35,796 bases of DNA from Pedosphaera sp. GTDB lineage: Bacteria; Verrucomicrobiota; Verrucomicrobiia; Limisphaerales; UBA1096. The stretch spans positions 2,262 through 38,057 of the forward strand of contig JAKUOU010000002.1 in assembly GCA_022451065.1 (NCBI GenBank), written 5' to 3'. The translations under genes were made by a program, and so were the position numbers. The notes under the pieces were generated by a model. The model saw nothing but the letters and a program-made list of their open reading frames with translations. It ran no database searches and was not told the DNA's origin. How positions within the stretch are numbered: position 1 is the first letter of the stretch; every line of letters begins with the position of its first letter. Positions 24,235-32,101 of the stretch are shown here, piece by piece.

Positions 24235-26058
24235 TCAGGCAGTGACCGGCTCTTCTGCTCTGCTCGCCTTTACCCGCTCGATGATTTCCGAAACCTTCCA
24301 CCGACGGGCGGCTGTCTTGTTGATGCCTTTGATGCGCGCATCGGCAAACCGGGCGCGGAGTACGCCGGCCAACTGGCCGTAGCCGTAGACACCGCCGTCG
24401 TTCATCTCGACGACATAGACCGAATTAAACCGCGAAAAAATGGCATCCAAACCATTCGGCAATGGGTTGATGTGTTTGATGTGCAGTGCGGACAAGGCAT
24501 CGCCATTGTTGCTGAGTTCTTCCACCGCCTCGAGGAGAGGCCCCTTGGTCGATCCCCAGCCCACCAGCAGCACGTCACCGGAGTCCGCCCCGTACACCTC
24601 AGGGACGGGCAATTCATCCGCAAGTGTCTTGAGCTTGTTGCGACGTTTTTTTGTCATCGCGATATGGTTCACCGCATCACCGCTGGGATGCCCCGACTCG
24701 TCATGCTCCAGGCCAGTCACCACGGGGTAACGGCCATCCTCAATCCGCGTGCCGGGAGCCCGGTGTTGGCTGAGCCCGTCTCCGGACGACAAGTCGTACG
24801 GCTTGTGCGACGGAACGGGGCTCAAGTCCAGTTCAACATCCTTACAAATCGTTTTCAGATCCGGCTCGTTGAAAGCCTCGATGCGAGTGGCTATGGCCTG
24901 GTCACTGAGCACGAACACGGGGACGCTGAATTTGCGAGCAATATTCACCGCCTCGATGGCGGTATAAAAACAATCCTCAACGTCGGAGGCGGCCAACACC
25001 ACACGGGGCGAGTCGCCGTGGCCACCGTACAAGGCGATATTGAGATCTGACTGCTCGACATCAGTCGGCAAACCAGTGGAGGGGCCGCCGCGTTGCACGT
25101 CGATAACCACCAGCGGCATCTCCGCCATGACAGCCCACCCGATGGCCTCTGTCTTCAGTGAAATACCCGGGCCGCTCGATCCGGTGACCGCCACATGCCC
25201 GCCGTAGCTCGCGCCTATCGCCATCGAGACGGAGGCTATCTCATCCTCGCACTGGATGAACGACCCGCCGTACTTGGGCAACTCGCGTCGGAGCAATTCC
25301 ATGATGTCCGACCACGGCGTGATAGGGTAACCGGCACCAAAACGAACCCCTGCGGCGATCAGCCCGTAGCCGATCGCCTCGTTCCCGGACATCACCACCT
25401 GGTTCGAACGCTCAGCACCGCCCCTGGCTAGGCGAAACAGATTGGAGATATCGCCAGACTGATAACGACAACCAGCCTGGAAGGCGTCCATCGCCGTCTT
25501 CACGATGCTTTCGCCCTTGCCACCAAACCGCTCATTGATTAGCCGCTCGAGCTTCGTCGTATCGAGGCTGAACATCCCGGCGATCAAGCCAAGCGCATAA
25601 ATGTTCTTGCCCTTGTCACGGGCAGTGCCGCCGATCGCCTCGACTGTCAGGCTGGAGATGGCGATACCAATGTGCCGATACTTGGTCAGCCATTCTTCAC
25701 ACGGTTCCACGTGGTCACTGTCGTAAACCAGAATGCCCCCCTTGGTGAGGTTATTGACATGATTATCGTATGAGTGCTGGTAAAAGGCAAAAAGCACGTT
25801 GGCTTTGTCACCGGGGCTCAGCACCTCACCGGAGCCAAGGCGCACCTGAAAAATGGATGCTCCTCCCGAGATGGTCGACGGGATCGTCATCATGGTCATG
25901 ACCTCTCGCTCGCGCCTCCCCGCCAACCGCGCCAAGAACCCACCGATGGACTGGATCCCGTCTTGGGAGTTACCAGCGAGTCGAATCGTCGCTTCAGAAA
26001 TATCGGATGCCCGGGAATCGTTCCCGTTATTGGCCTCCGAAACAGTCGTCTCGCTCAT
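24235..26058 (-). CDS. korA: 2-oxoacid:ferredoxin oxidoreductase, fused gamma-alpha subunit
   Basis: This is the 607-aa alpha subunit with the gamma domain fused in front, as in two-subunit Kor enzymes. The gamma part (about 30-200) has the block ISGGASIFQVRLGSG and AFYQHSYDNHVNNL. The alpha pyrimidine-binding part starts near residue 220 with GNEAIGYGLIAAGVRFGAGYPITPWSDI, followed by GASYGGHVAVTGSSGPGISLKTE and QRGGPSTGLPT. The ATG at 26058 (MSETTVSEANN) is chosen because the track start adds nine hydrophobic residues. Together with korB it gives reduced ferredoxin in central carbon metabolism, possibly for the ferredoxin at 21217. Confidence 0.94.
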   Translation of the reverse strand: MSETTVSEANNGNDSRASDISEATIRLAGNSQDGIQSIGGFLARLAGRREREVMTMMTIPSTISGGASIFQVRLGSGEVLSPGDKANVLFAFYQHSYDNHVNNLTKGGILVYDSDHVEPCEEWLTKYRHIGIAISSLTVEAIGGTARDKGKNIYALGLIAGMFSLDTTKLERLINERFGGKGESIVKTAMDAFQAGCRYQSGDISNLFRLARGGAERSNQVVMSGNEAIGYGLIAAGVRFGAGYPITPWSDIMELLRRELPKYGGSFIQCEDEIASVSMAIGASYGGHVAVTGSSGPGISLKTEAIGWAVMAEMPLVVIDVQRGGPSTGLPTDVEQSDLNIALYGGHGDSPRVVLAASDVEDCFYTAIEAVNIARKFSVPVFVLSDQAIATRIEAFNEPDLKTICKDVELDLSPVPSHKPYDLSSGDGLSQHRAPGTRIEDGRYPVVTGLEHDESGHPSGDAVNHIAMTKKRRNKLKTLADELPVPEVYGADSGDVLLVGWGSTKGPLLEAVEELSNNGDALSALHIKHINPLPNGLDAIFSRFNSVYVVEMNDGGVYGYGQLAGVLRARFADARIKGINKTAARRWKVSEIIERVKASRAEEPVTA

Positions 26059-26116
26059 CGAGAATATGAAATAAATTTGCCCCATCCGCCCCCAAGAGGT
26101 GGGGACGACGGCGGCG

Positions 26117-26144
26117 AAAGTAGCAATCTTTTTGGACGTGTCAA
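26117..26144 (-). promoter_or_regulatory. Candidate sigma-70-type promoter for korAB
   Basis: On the minus strand a perfect -35 TTGACA is followed after 16 bp by TACTTT as a weaker -10. It is about 60 bp before the korA ATG, leaving a leader of roughly 50 nt. This is the best promoter-like pair I found by eye in the window. Confidence 0.5.
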
Positions 26145-26206
26145 ACGATTATCCATTCTAATGGAAAATATTTCATTTACTTCTCCACCATGATCGTTCC
26201 GAGCAT

Positions 26207-26222
26207 GAACTTGGCCAAGTTC
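26207..26222. repeat. 16-bp perfect palindrome GAACTTGGCCAAGTTC
   Basis: The TTGGCCAA core is extended to a perfect 16-bp palindrome that overlaps the thrH stop codon and lies in the gap before korA. Extension beyond the core is different from that at 22812, so the flanks are not one repeated element. Confidence 0.75.
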
Positions 26223-26835
26223 ACTCCTCCATCCCACCCCGGATCAGGGCCATCAATCCGCCGTACTCCGTGGCTGATTCGAACTGCGGAAACTCCGCCT
26301 TCACGCCGTCCGGAGGCCGGAACAGATAGCCGGTGTCAGCCTCACCGAGCATCGTCGTGTCATTGTACGAGTCGCCAGCGGCAATCACTTTGTAATTCAG
26401 CCCACGAAACGCCGCCACGGCTCTGCGTTTCTGGTCCCGCTGCCGCAGCCGATAGTTGGCCACGCGCCCTTCCCCGTCGATCTCTAGCTGGTGGCACAAC
26501 AGGGCCGGCCAGGCCAGTTGCCGCATCAGCGGCGCGGCAAACTCCTCAAACGTATCCGACAGGATGACCACCTGCGTGATCGAGCGCAGCTCGTCGAGAA
26601 ACGCCCGGGCGCCATCCAGCGGAGCGAGCGTTCCAATTACCTCCTGAATGTCTGCCAACTTGAGGTCGTTCTCGGCGAGGATGGCCAAGCGGCCGGCCAT
26701 CAACTCGTCGTAGTCCGGGATATCGCGAGTAGTCAGCTTGAGCTGCTCGATCCCGGTCTTCTGGGCAAAGGCAATCCAGATCTCCGGAACCAGTACCCCC
26801 TCGAGATCCAACGCGACGATGATTTGTTGCTTCAT
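26221..26835 (-). CDS. thrH: ThrH, phosphoserine phosphatase/homoserine phosphotransferase
   Basis: This is a HAD-superfamily enzyme of the ThrH type, which dephosphorylates phosphoserine and can pass the phosphate to homoserine, linking serine and threonine synthesis. The N-terminus reads ALDLEGVLVPEIWIAFAQKTGI, with the ThrH-specific DLEG in place of DxD. TTRDIPDYDELM follows, then the HAD block VILSDTFEEF, QKRRAVAAF, and AAGDSYNDTTML for Mg. The agreement with Pseudomonas ThrH is strong along the whole 204 aa. The ATG at 26835 is chosen over the track start six codons upstream. It shares a strand with korAB but is upstream of them with 162 bp between, where a promoter candidate lies. Confidence 0.93.
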   Translation of the reverse strand: MKQQIIVALDLEGVLVPEIWIAFAQKTGIEQLKLTTRDIPDYDELMAGRLAILAENDLKLADIQEVIGTLAPLDGARAFLDELRSITQVVILSDTFEEFAAPLMRQLAWPALLCHQLEIDGEGRVANYRLRQRDQKRRAVAAFRGLNYKVIAAGDSYNDTTMLGEADTGYLFRPPDGVKAEFPQFESATEYGGLMALIRGGMEE

Positions 26836-27356
26836 AGCTTTGCGTACCCTCAAGTGAAAACAGCGCGCACGGTTGTCCGCGCTGCCGCCAAATCAATCAA
26901 GCCGAAACGCATCTGGCCAAGCGCTTGGCTACTAGACACCCTGTTGCTTTTTGCACAGAAGTGAAAAGATTGGACGGCCACCCGCTGGTTCTTGCTTGTC
27001 CAGGCGCTGGGCTAATTTAAACAGGCGAACAGTCCATTTTGTTTCGCAAACCCGATGTAAGGGCGCTCCCATCCGGGCTTGACTGTGCGAACCGGCAGGC
27101 AAGCCAGAATGCATGGTACAGAAAATGCCCTTGCGTGGCCCACCTGTCAGCGAGCAGTCGGAGTGAACCATTGACATCACTGACATAGCAGGGAGTCGTG
27201 CGAGCAGAAAGGCCCGGTCATTGAGTTTTAACCAAAAAAGACTTGATAACCCATGGCATAAGCACCCCTAATGGGCGAGGGCCTAAAGCAGGCCCTTGTT
27301 TTGTCGCTTGGCATGGTACCAAGCGGTTTGGCGCATTTTCACCTATACTATCTATC
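26836..27356. other. 521-bp intergenic region with structured segments, thrH / glnA
   Basis: This is the longest gap in the window. It must hold the divergent promoters of thrH and glnA. A CCAAGCGCTTGG palindrome lies near 26916. A nested fold is possible at 27029-27086: ACAGTC pairs with GACTGT, and inside it CCCGATG pairs with CATCCGGG with one bulge. A terminator-like hairpin lies at 27278-27296. The two TTGACA/TTGATA sequences near 27170 and 27243 lack convincing -10 partners. No tRNA, known riboswitch or credible ORF was recognised; the 84-aa track ORF at 26932-27186 looks random. Confidence 0.5.
27278..27303 (+). terminator. Attenuator-like hairpin in the glnA leader
   Basis: AGGGCCT, loop AAAGC, AGGCCCT form a 7-bp G/C-rich stem followed by TGTTTTGT, 54 nt before the glnA ATG. 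It could be an intrinsic terminator or attenuator for a transcript that begins upstream. No competing antiterminator stem was established. Confidence 0.45.
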
Positions 27357-28373
27357 ATGAGCAAAGCAAAACTCGAATACATCTGGCTGGACGGCTACAA
27401 GCCGACCCAAAGCCTGCGAAGCAAGACCAAGGTCGAGACCGATTTTGGTGGAACATTGGAAGACTGCCCCGTGTGGTCATTTGACGGCTCATCGACCGAG
27501 CAGGCTGAAGGCAGCGACTCCGATTGCCTCCTGAAGCCGGTTGCCCTGTTCCCGGACCCCGACAAGGTCGGTACTGATAACTGGCTGGTCATGTGCGAAG
27601 TTCTCAACGCCGACGGCACCCCACATGAGTCTAACGGTCGCGCCACCATTGACGACGACGATGATGATTTCTGGTTCGGCTTCGAGCAAGAATACGTCTT
27701 GTGGGACACAGACACCAATCTACCGCTCGGCTTCCCGAAGAGCGGTTTTCCCGGGCCGCAGGGCCCATTCTATACCTCTGTCGGTGCTGCCAACGCAATC
27801 GGCCGAGACATCGTCGACGAGCATTTGCAAATCTGCCTCGATGCCGGCATCAACGTCGAGGGCATCAATGCCGAGGTGATGATGGGCCAGTGGGAGTACC
27901 AAGTGTTCGCCAAGGGCGCAGCCCGATCCGGCGACGAAATCTGGGTTGCCCGATATCTGCTCGAACGTATCGGTGAACGTTATGGGGTCTCCGTGAACCT
28001 GGAGCCGAAACCCATTAAAGGTGACTGGAACGGCTCCGGCATGCACGCCAACTTCTCCAACGGAGCCATGCGCGACCAGGGCGGCGAGGATCTCATGAAC
28101 AAAATTTGTGAAGAGTTCGGCAAAAACATTGCTGAGCACATCGAAGTATACGGTGCCGACAACAACCAACGCCTTACCGGGCTTCACGAAACTCAGTCGA
28201 TCGATCAATTCTCATACGGAGTCTCCGACCGTGGCGCTTCCATCCGCATTCCGGTAGGCACTATTGACGGTGGCTGGAAAGGCCGCTTAGAAGATAGGCG
28301 TCCAGCGTCCAACGGTGATCCGTACAAAATTGCGGCCGTCATCATCAAGACCACCAAAAAGGCTCTGGCTTAA
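27357..28373 (+). CDS. glnA: Glutamine synthetase type II (eukaryotic type)
   Basis: This enzyme makes glutamine from glutamate, ammonia and ATP in the cytoplasm. It is the short GSII form (338 aa), not the roughly 470-aa GSI form of most bacteria. The visible blocks are the beta-grasp start LEYIWLDGYKPTQSLRSKTK, WSFDGSSTEQAEGSDSDCLL, WFGFEQEYVL, GPFYTSVGAANAIGRDIVDEH, EGINAEVMMGQWEYQVF, GDWNGSGMHANFS and DRGASIRIP. GSII enzymes lack the adenylylation Tyr region of GSI, so control is likely at transcription. The ATG at 27357 starts at the conserved N-terminus; the track start lies in the leader. A strong terminator follows, so it is probably transcribed alone. Confidence 0.95.
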   Translation: MSKAKLEYIWLDGYKPTQSLRSKTKVETDFGGTLEDCPVWSFDGSSTEQAEGSDSDCLLKPVALFPDPDKVGTDNWLVMCEVLNADGTPHESNGRATIDDDDDDFWFGFEQEYVLWDTDTNLPLGFPKSGFPGPQGPFYTSVGAANAIGRDIVDEHLQICLDAGINVEGINAEVMMGQWEYQVFAKGAARSGDEIWVARYLLERIGERYGVSVNLEPKPIKGDWNGSGMHANFSNGAMRDQGGEDLMNKICEEFGKNIAEHIEVYGADNNQRLTGLHETQSIDQFSYGVSDRGASIRIPVGTIDGGWKGRLEDRRPASNGDPYKIAAVIIKTTKKALA

Positions 28374-28398
28374 GACCGACCTCAATCCCTTTAAACAT

Positions 28399-28430
28399 AA
28401 GACCGGCGAACAATCGCCGGTCTTTTTTTG
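28399..28430 (+). terminator. Rho-independent terminator after glnA
   Basis: AAGACCGGCGA, loop ACAA, TCGCCGGTCTT (11-bp perfect stem) and then TTTTTG. It lies 26 bp after the glnA stop. A TTGGCCAA copy starts directly after the T run at 28431. Confidence 0.92.
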
Positions 28431-28478
28431 TTGGCCAAATACCCTATCCCGCTTGGCCGAGTGCTTGTTCCCTCGTCA

Positions 28479-29144
28479 TCAATTACCTTGTTGAGCAACA
28501 GTGTCAATCAGGCGAACCGCGATCACGACCGACAGCAAAAGCAGAAGGAGCCCCGAAACATGGGAAAACCGGACGAGTGTTTTGTCGGAGAAGCGGTTTC
28601 GCACCCTTGCACTACCGAATACGAGTATCAAGAACCAGGCAGCAATGCCCAAGCCGGCACCGGCGACGCAGGACATGCGGCTTTGCCATGCAGACTGCAA
28701 TGTCCCGTTAGCCAGCAGCACCGCCGAGATCATAATCCAGAACAGGAGCACGTTGGGGTTCACCAGCACCCGGACAAAGCCGGTCCAAAACATGGTGTGG
28801 GGATGCAGCCGCTGCTCAATCATTCGGGCGCGTTTTCCCTGAACAGTCACGGTGTCCGTCAGCAGGTATCGGATTCCAAAAAAGGTCACCGCAAGAAAAC
28901 TGATCAACTCCACCGTTGCACGGAGCGTGGAATTCTCAAACAGATTGGCAAACCCGCCAAACGCAATGACACAATAAATCATCTCCATCAGCAGCGCGCC
29001 CAACGCGATGATTAGCGCCCGTGTCCGCCCAGTGTGGATGCCCTCCTCCATGATGGCGACGTTGATCGGCCCCACCGGCACCGCGCACACAAAACCGGTC
29101 AGTGCCCCCGCACCGACGGCCAACACATAGTCCATAGGACTCAT
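28479..29144 (-). CDS. LysE/RhtB-family exporter
   Basis: This is a 221-aa membrane protein of the LysE translocator family, whose members export amino acids or related small molecules. The family start is visible as AGALTGFVCAVPVGPINVAIMEEGIHTG, with six hydrophobic spans and the block FWTGFVRVLVNPNVLLFWIMIS in the second half. The C-terminal LLLLLSVVIAVRLI is the last span. The substrate cannot be told from sequence. It starts 18 bp after pssA on the same strand and is the last gene of the proC/AI-2E/pssA run. No transcriptional regulator is beside it. Confidence 0.88.
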   Translation of the reverse strand: MSPMDYVLAVGAGALTGFVCAVPVGPINVAIMEEGIHTGRTRALIIALGALLMEMIYCVIAFGGFANLFENSTLRATVELISFLAVTFFGIRYLLTDTVTVQGKRARMIEQRLHPHTMFWTGFVRVLVNPNVLLFWIMISAVLLANGTLQSAWQSRMSCVAGAGLGIAAWFLILVFGSARVRNRFSDKTLVRFSHVSGLLLLLLSVVIAVRLIDTVAQQGN

Positions 29145-29162
29145 TTGCAGGCGGCACCGGGC

Positions 29163-30023
29163 TTATTCGTCGTCAAAGTCTTCCTCAATTTCCCTCCTCA
29201 GTTTTCGTGACAAGCGAGGTCGCACAAACCCGTAAACCAGATACGACGTGAAGATCAGCGGCAGCACGATTGGCACGAGGTATTTCCACAAAAAAACAAA
29301 GCAAGCTACCACCACCACCGCGCCGACAAACTTGGCGAACGGACGCCGTGAGCGGAAATCCAGTTTCTTGAACGAGGGATACTTGATCTCGCTGACCATC
29401 ATCACCGACAGGAACACCAGCACCACCAACAGCACCCAGCGCCACGAACTCGTGGGTAGGTTCTCTGCATCAAGCCAGACGAGAAACATCGTCAACGAGG
29501 CTACCATCGCCGCGGAAGCCGGGATGGGGAAACCGAGAAACTCCCGGCTGTTCCCGGAGTCGGGCATCACCGACAGACAGTTGTAGCGGGCTAACCGAAG
29601 TGCGCCGCAAAGCAGGTAGACCGATGCCACCACCAGGCCAAGTGTCTCAAAGTCGTGCAGAATCACCCGCTGCATCAGGAACGCCGGCGCGGCTCCAAAC
29701 GAAATAATGTCCGCCAGTGAGTCGAACTGGAGCCCAAACGGGCTTTCCTTCCCGATCAGGCGCGCGATTCGTCCATCCAGCGCGTCAAACACAAATGCCC
29801 CCAGGATCAGCCAAAGGGCGTTCTTGATTTTCTCAATGTCCGTCAGGCTGAAAACCGGCCCCTCCGACCCGGTCGGGTCGGGCACCACCTGCACAATGAA
29901 CGTCAGCGCAAGGAATCCGCACAGCAGGTTGCCTGCAGTCATCAGGTTGGGGAGTAAATAAATGCGCAACCGCTCCCCGGTGGCAGGTGTGTCCGGCAAC
30001 GATTCTGGTATTTCGTCGCTCAC
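29163..30023 (-). CDS. pssA: CDP-diacylglycerol-serine O-phosphatidyltransferase
   Basis: This membrane enzyme makes phosphatidylserine from CDP-diacylglycerol and serine, the first step to phosphatidylethanolamine. The CDP-alcohol phosphotransferase motif DGRIARLIGKESPFGLQFD, then SLAD, fits DG-x2-AR-x8-G-x3-D-x3-D exactly (from residue 84). About seven hydrophobic spans follow the family pattern, beginning LLPNLMTAGNLLCGFLAL. Length is 286 aa from the GTG at 30023. That GTG overlaps the upstream TGA as GTGA; the 506-aa track ORF extends into the AI-2E gene in the wrong frame and is not real there. No psd gene is in the window. Confidence 0.93.
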   Translation of the reverse strand: MSDEIPESLPDTPATGERLRIYLLPNLMTAGNLLCGFLALTFIVQVVPDPTGSEGPVFSLTDIEKIKNALWLILGAFVFDALDGRIARLIGKESPFGLQFDSLADIISFGAAPAFLMQRVILHDFETLGLVVASVYLLCGALRLARYNCLSVMPDSGNSREFLGFPIPASAAMVASLTMFLVWLDAENLPTSSWRWVLLVVLVFLSVMMVSEIKYPSFKKLDFRSRRPFAKFVGAVVVVACFVFLWKYLVPIVLPLIFTSYLVYGFVRPRLSRKLRREIEEDFDDE

Positions 30024-31225
30024 GATACTGCAGACGCCTCGCTGGAATGCACACGATCCTTCCAGACGTAACGGAACATCACCGTGCGCAGCGCCGCGGT
30101 CAACGGAATGGCCAGCACGCCGCCCATGATGCCCCCCAAAAGAGTGGTGCCCACCATCACGGCGACAATGATCGTGAGTGGATGCAGCCCTACCCGGTCT
30201 CCGATGATCTTGGGCGAGATGAATAGCCCCTCCATTGTCTGCACCGCCGCGAACACAACTAAAACGAGAATCGGCTTGAGCCAACCGTCGTCTGGCACAA
30301 ATTGAATCATTGATAGGACGAACGCTGGGATGATGCTCAACGCCACCCCGAGATACGGGATGATGCTCAGCAACCCGGCCATAACACCCAGCAGGATCGC
30401 GTATTCCAGGCCGATCACCAGAAAACCAGTCGTGAGCAGTACCCCCACGCACATCGCCACCAGGACCTGGCCGCGGAAAAATACAATTAGGCAGTCGTTG
30501 ATAGAGTGCAGCACAAACACAATCTCCTCCTTGACCCGCGACTCGTGCACTGGCAGATAATCGGTCCAATTCCGCTTGATGCCCCGTTTCTCGAGCAGGA
30601 AGTAAAACACATACACCGGCACCAGGGCCAAGCCAGCCAGAAATCCAAACAACGACATGACTTTCTTTAACTGCTCCAGGCACCAGGTCGATATTTTCGC
30701 CACAGCATCAACCATAAACTCCCGCACCTTCTCGTTGGTCACACCGACATTCTTCATCCACTCCCGCGGCATCTCGAACCAGACCGGCTTGGCCGGTGCA
30801 TTGGTGGACGTGTTGGTCGGCTTGGCGGGATCGCCCGTTTTGACGATCGAACTCACGCTTACCTGAAACTTCTTGGCTTGTTTCGGGAACTCTGTCGTGA
30901 GTTCGTTCACCTGCGAAATCAACGACGGCACCACCGAAGCCACCACTCCCCCCACCAGCAGCACAGCGATGCAGAAAACCAGAATAATCGCATTCTGGCG
31001 CTTGAAGCCGCGTTTCTTCTGAAACCAATCAACAATCGGGTCGAGCAAATAGGCGATGACCCCGGCAATCGCCAGCGGGATGAGCACCGAGGACAGCGCA
31101 TTGACCACCCATCCCACCCCAAGGGTCAACAGAGCGATTAGCGCCAGCAGAACCCCCACAGCCAGCGCCGTGACCGAGGTCCAGAGGATCTTGGCCTGCT
31201 TCTCGGTTGGTGGAGGGTATGCCAT
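30020..31225 (-). CDS. AI-2E family (PerM-like) transporter
   Basis: This is a 401-aa inner-membrane protein of the AI-2E/UPF0118 family, whose members include TqsA, PerM and Na+/H+ antiporter-like proteins. Two to three spans at the N-terminus include ALSSVLIPLAIAGVIAYLLDPIVDWF. A soluble central region (about 105-185) carries a Pro/Thr/Asn-rich insertion. The C-terminal half has FLVIGLEYAILLGVMAGLLSIIPYLG and LFISPKIIGDRVGLHPLTII, the family hallmark. Family function is varied, so signalling should not be assumed. The ATG at 31225 is 6 nt after the proC stop, and its TGA overlaps the pssA start. Confidence 0.92.
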   Translation of the reverse strand: MAYPPPTEKQAKILWTSVTALAVGVLLALIALLTLGVGWVVNALSSVLIPLAIAGVIAYLLDPIVDWFQKKRGFKRQNAIILVFCIAVLLVGGVVASVVPSLISQVNELTTEFPKQAKKFQVSVSSIVKTGDPAKPTNTSTNAPAKPVWFEMPREWMKNVGVTNEKVREFMVDAVAKISTWCLEQLKKVMSLFGFLAGLALVPVYVFYFLLEKRGIKRNWTDYLPVHESRVKEEIVFVLHSINDCLIVFFRGQVLVAMCVGVLLTTGFLVIGLEYAILLGVMAGLLSIIPYLGVALSIIPAFVLSMIQFVPDDGWLKPILVLVVFAAVQTMEGLFISPKIIGDRVGLHPLTIIVAVMVGTTLLGGIMGGVLAIPLTAALRTVMFRYVWKDRVHSSEASAVS

Positions 31226-31231
31226 GGAAAC

Positions 31232-32047
31232 TTATTCCTGCCCCAGTTCGACGGCCCGCTCCGTCGCCGAGCGCACGGCGTTGATGAGCGCATTGCGCAC
31301 GCCGCCCTCCTCGAGTTCGTGCACGCCTTCGATCGTCGTGCCGCCCGGGCTGCAAACCATGTCCTTGAGCTCACCGGGATGCTTGCCGGTCTCGAGTACC
31401 ATCTTCGCTGCGCCAAGCATTGTCTGCGCGGCCAACCGGGTGGCGATGTCACGCGACAGACCCGCCGCCACGCCGCCATCGCTCAATGCCTCGATGATCG
31501 TGTAGCCGTACGCCGGCCCACTGCCGCTCAAGCCGGTCACCGCATCGATCAGGCTCTCCTTAACCTCGTAGGCCACACCGACGGCGCACAGCAGCCGCTT
31601 CACCAACTCGCCGTCGTCTGACGTTGCCGCTTGGCCAAGCGCGTAGCCGCAGGCGCCCTCGCCAACCAATGCCGGCGTGTTGGGCATTACGCGCACCACC
31701 CGCGCGAGTCCACCGCACGCCTCGTCGAGCTTGGCCAGGCGCACGCCGGCCAGGATCGAAATCACGAGATAGCTCCCGTCAAACTGGTCGCGCACCGTCT
31801 CCGTTGCCTCGTCGAGTTGATGCGGCTTGAATGCCAAAAAAATAACCTTGGCCTTGGCCAGTACGTCGGCGTTCGAATCAGTCGTTTCGCAACCGACCGC
31901 CTGGCCGAAAGCCTTGCGCCCGGCCGGAACCGGATCACTGGCGATGAGGTTCTCCGGCGCAACCAAGCCCGAGTCGACGAAGCCTCTGGCCAGGGCGGCC
32001 GCCATTCTGCCAGCGCCAATGAACCCGATGATGGGCGTCTCATTCAC
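31232..32047 (-). CDS. proC: Pyrroline-5-carboxylate reductase
   Basis: ProC reduces 1-pyrroline-5-carboxylate to proline with NAD(P)H, the last step of proline synthesis. The Rossmann start is IIGFIGAGRMAAALARGF. The middle has LAFKPHQLDE, and RVMPNTPALVGEG is the substrate loop. The C-terminal signature DAVTGLSGSGPAYGYTIIEALSDGGV is complete, as is SPGGTTIEGVHELE. Length is 271 aa. The start is a GTG at 32047 with AAGGGA 5 nt upstream; an ATG four bases later is out of frame. It heads the run proC, AI-2E transporter, pssA, lysE-like. The eda gene lies 54 bp upstream on the same strand. Confidence 0.95.
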   Translation of the reverse strand: MNETPIIGFIGAGRMAAALARGFVDSGLVAPENLIASDPVPAGRKAFGQAVGCETTDSNADVLAKAKVIFLAFKPHQLDEATETVRDQFDGSYLVISILAGVRLAKLDEACGGLARVVRVMPNTPALVGEGACGYALGQAATSDDGELVKRLLCAVGVAYEVKESLIDAVTGLSGSGPAYGYTIIEALSDGGVAAGLSRDIATRLAAQTMLGAAKMVLETGKHPGELKDMVCSPGGTTIEGVHELEEGGVRNALINAVRSATERAVELGQE

Positions 32048-32101
32048 GCACGTCCCTTATCAAATTTCTTCCCTGTCGTAAAGATAAATTGCCCGTGTGC
32101 G

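Noticed and set aside
26932-27186. 84-aa minus-strand ORF upstream of thrH
   Set aside because: No hydrophobic pattern, domain or Shine-Dalgarno site; composition looks random.
27170-27356. Sigma-54 or sigma-70 promoter for glnA
   Set aside because: TTGACA near 27170 and TTGATA near 27243 have no -10 partner at 16-18 bp, TATACT near 27345 would leave almost no leader, and no TGGCAC-N5-TTGC pattern fits.
30024-30683. N-terminal 220 residues of the 506-aa track ORF containing pssA
   Set aside because: They are the AI-2E transporter gene read in another frame; the GTGA overlap at 30020-30023 marks the true pssA start.
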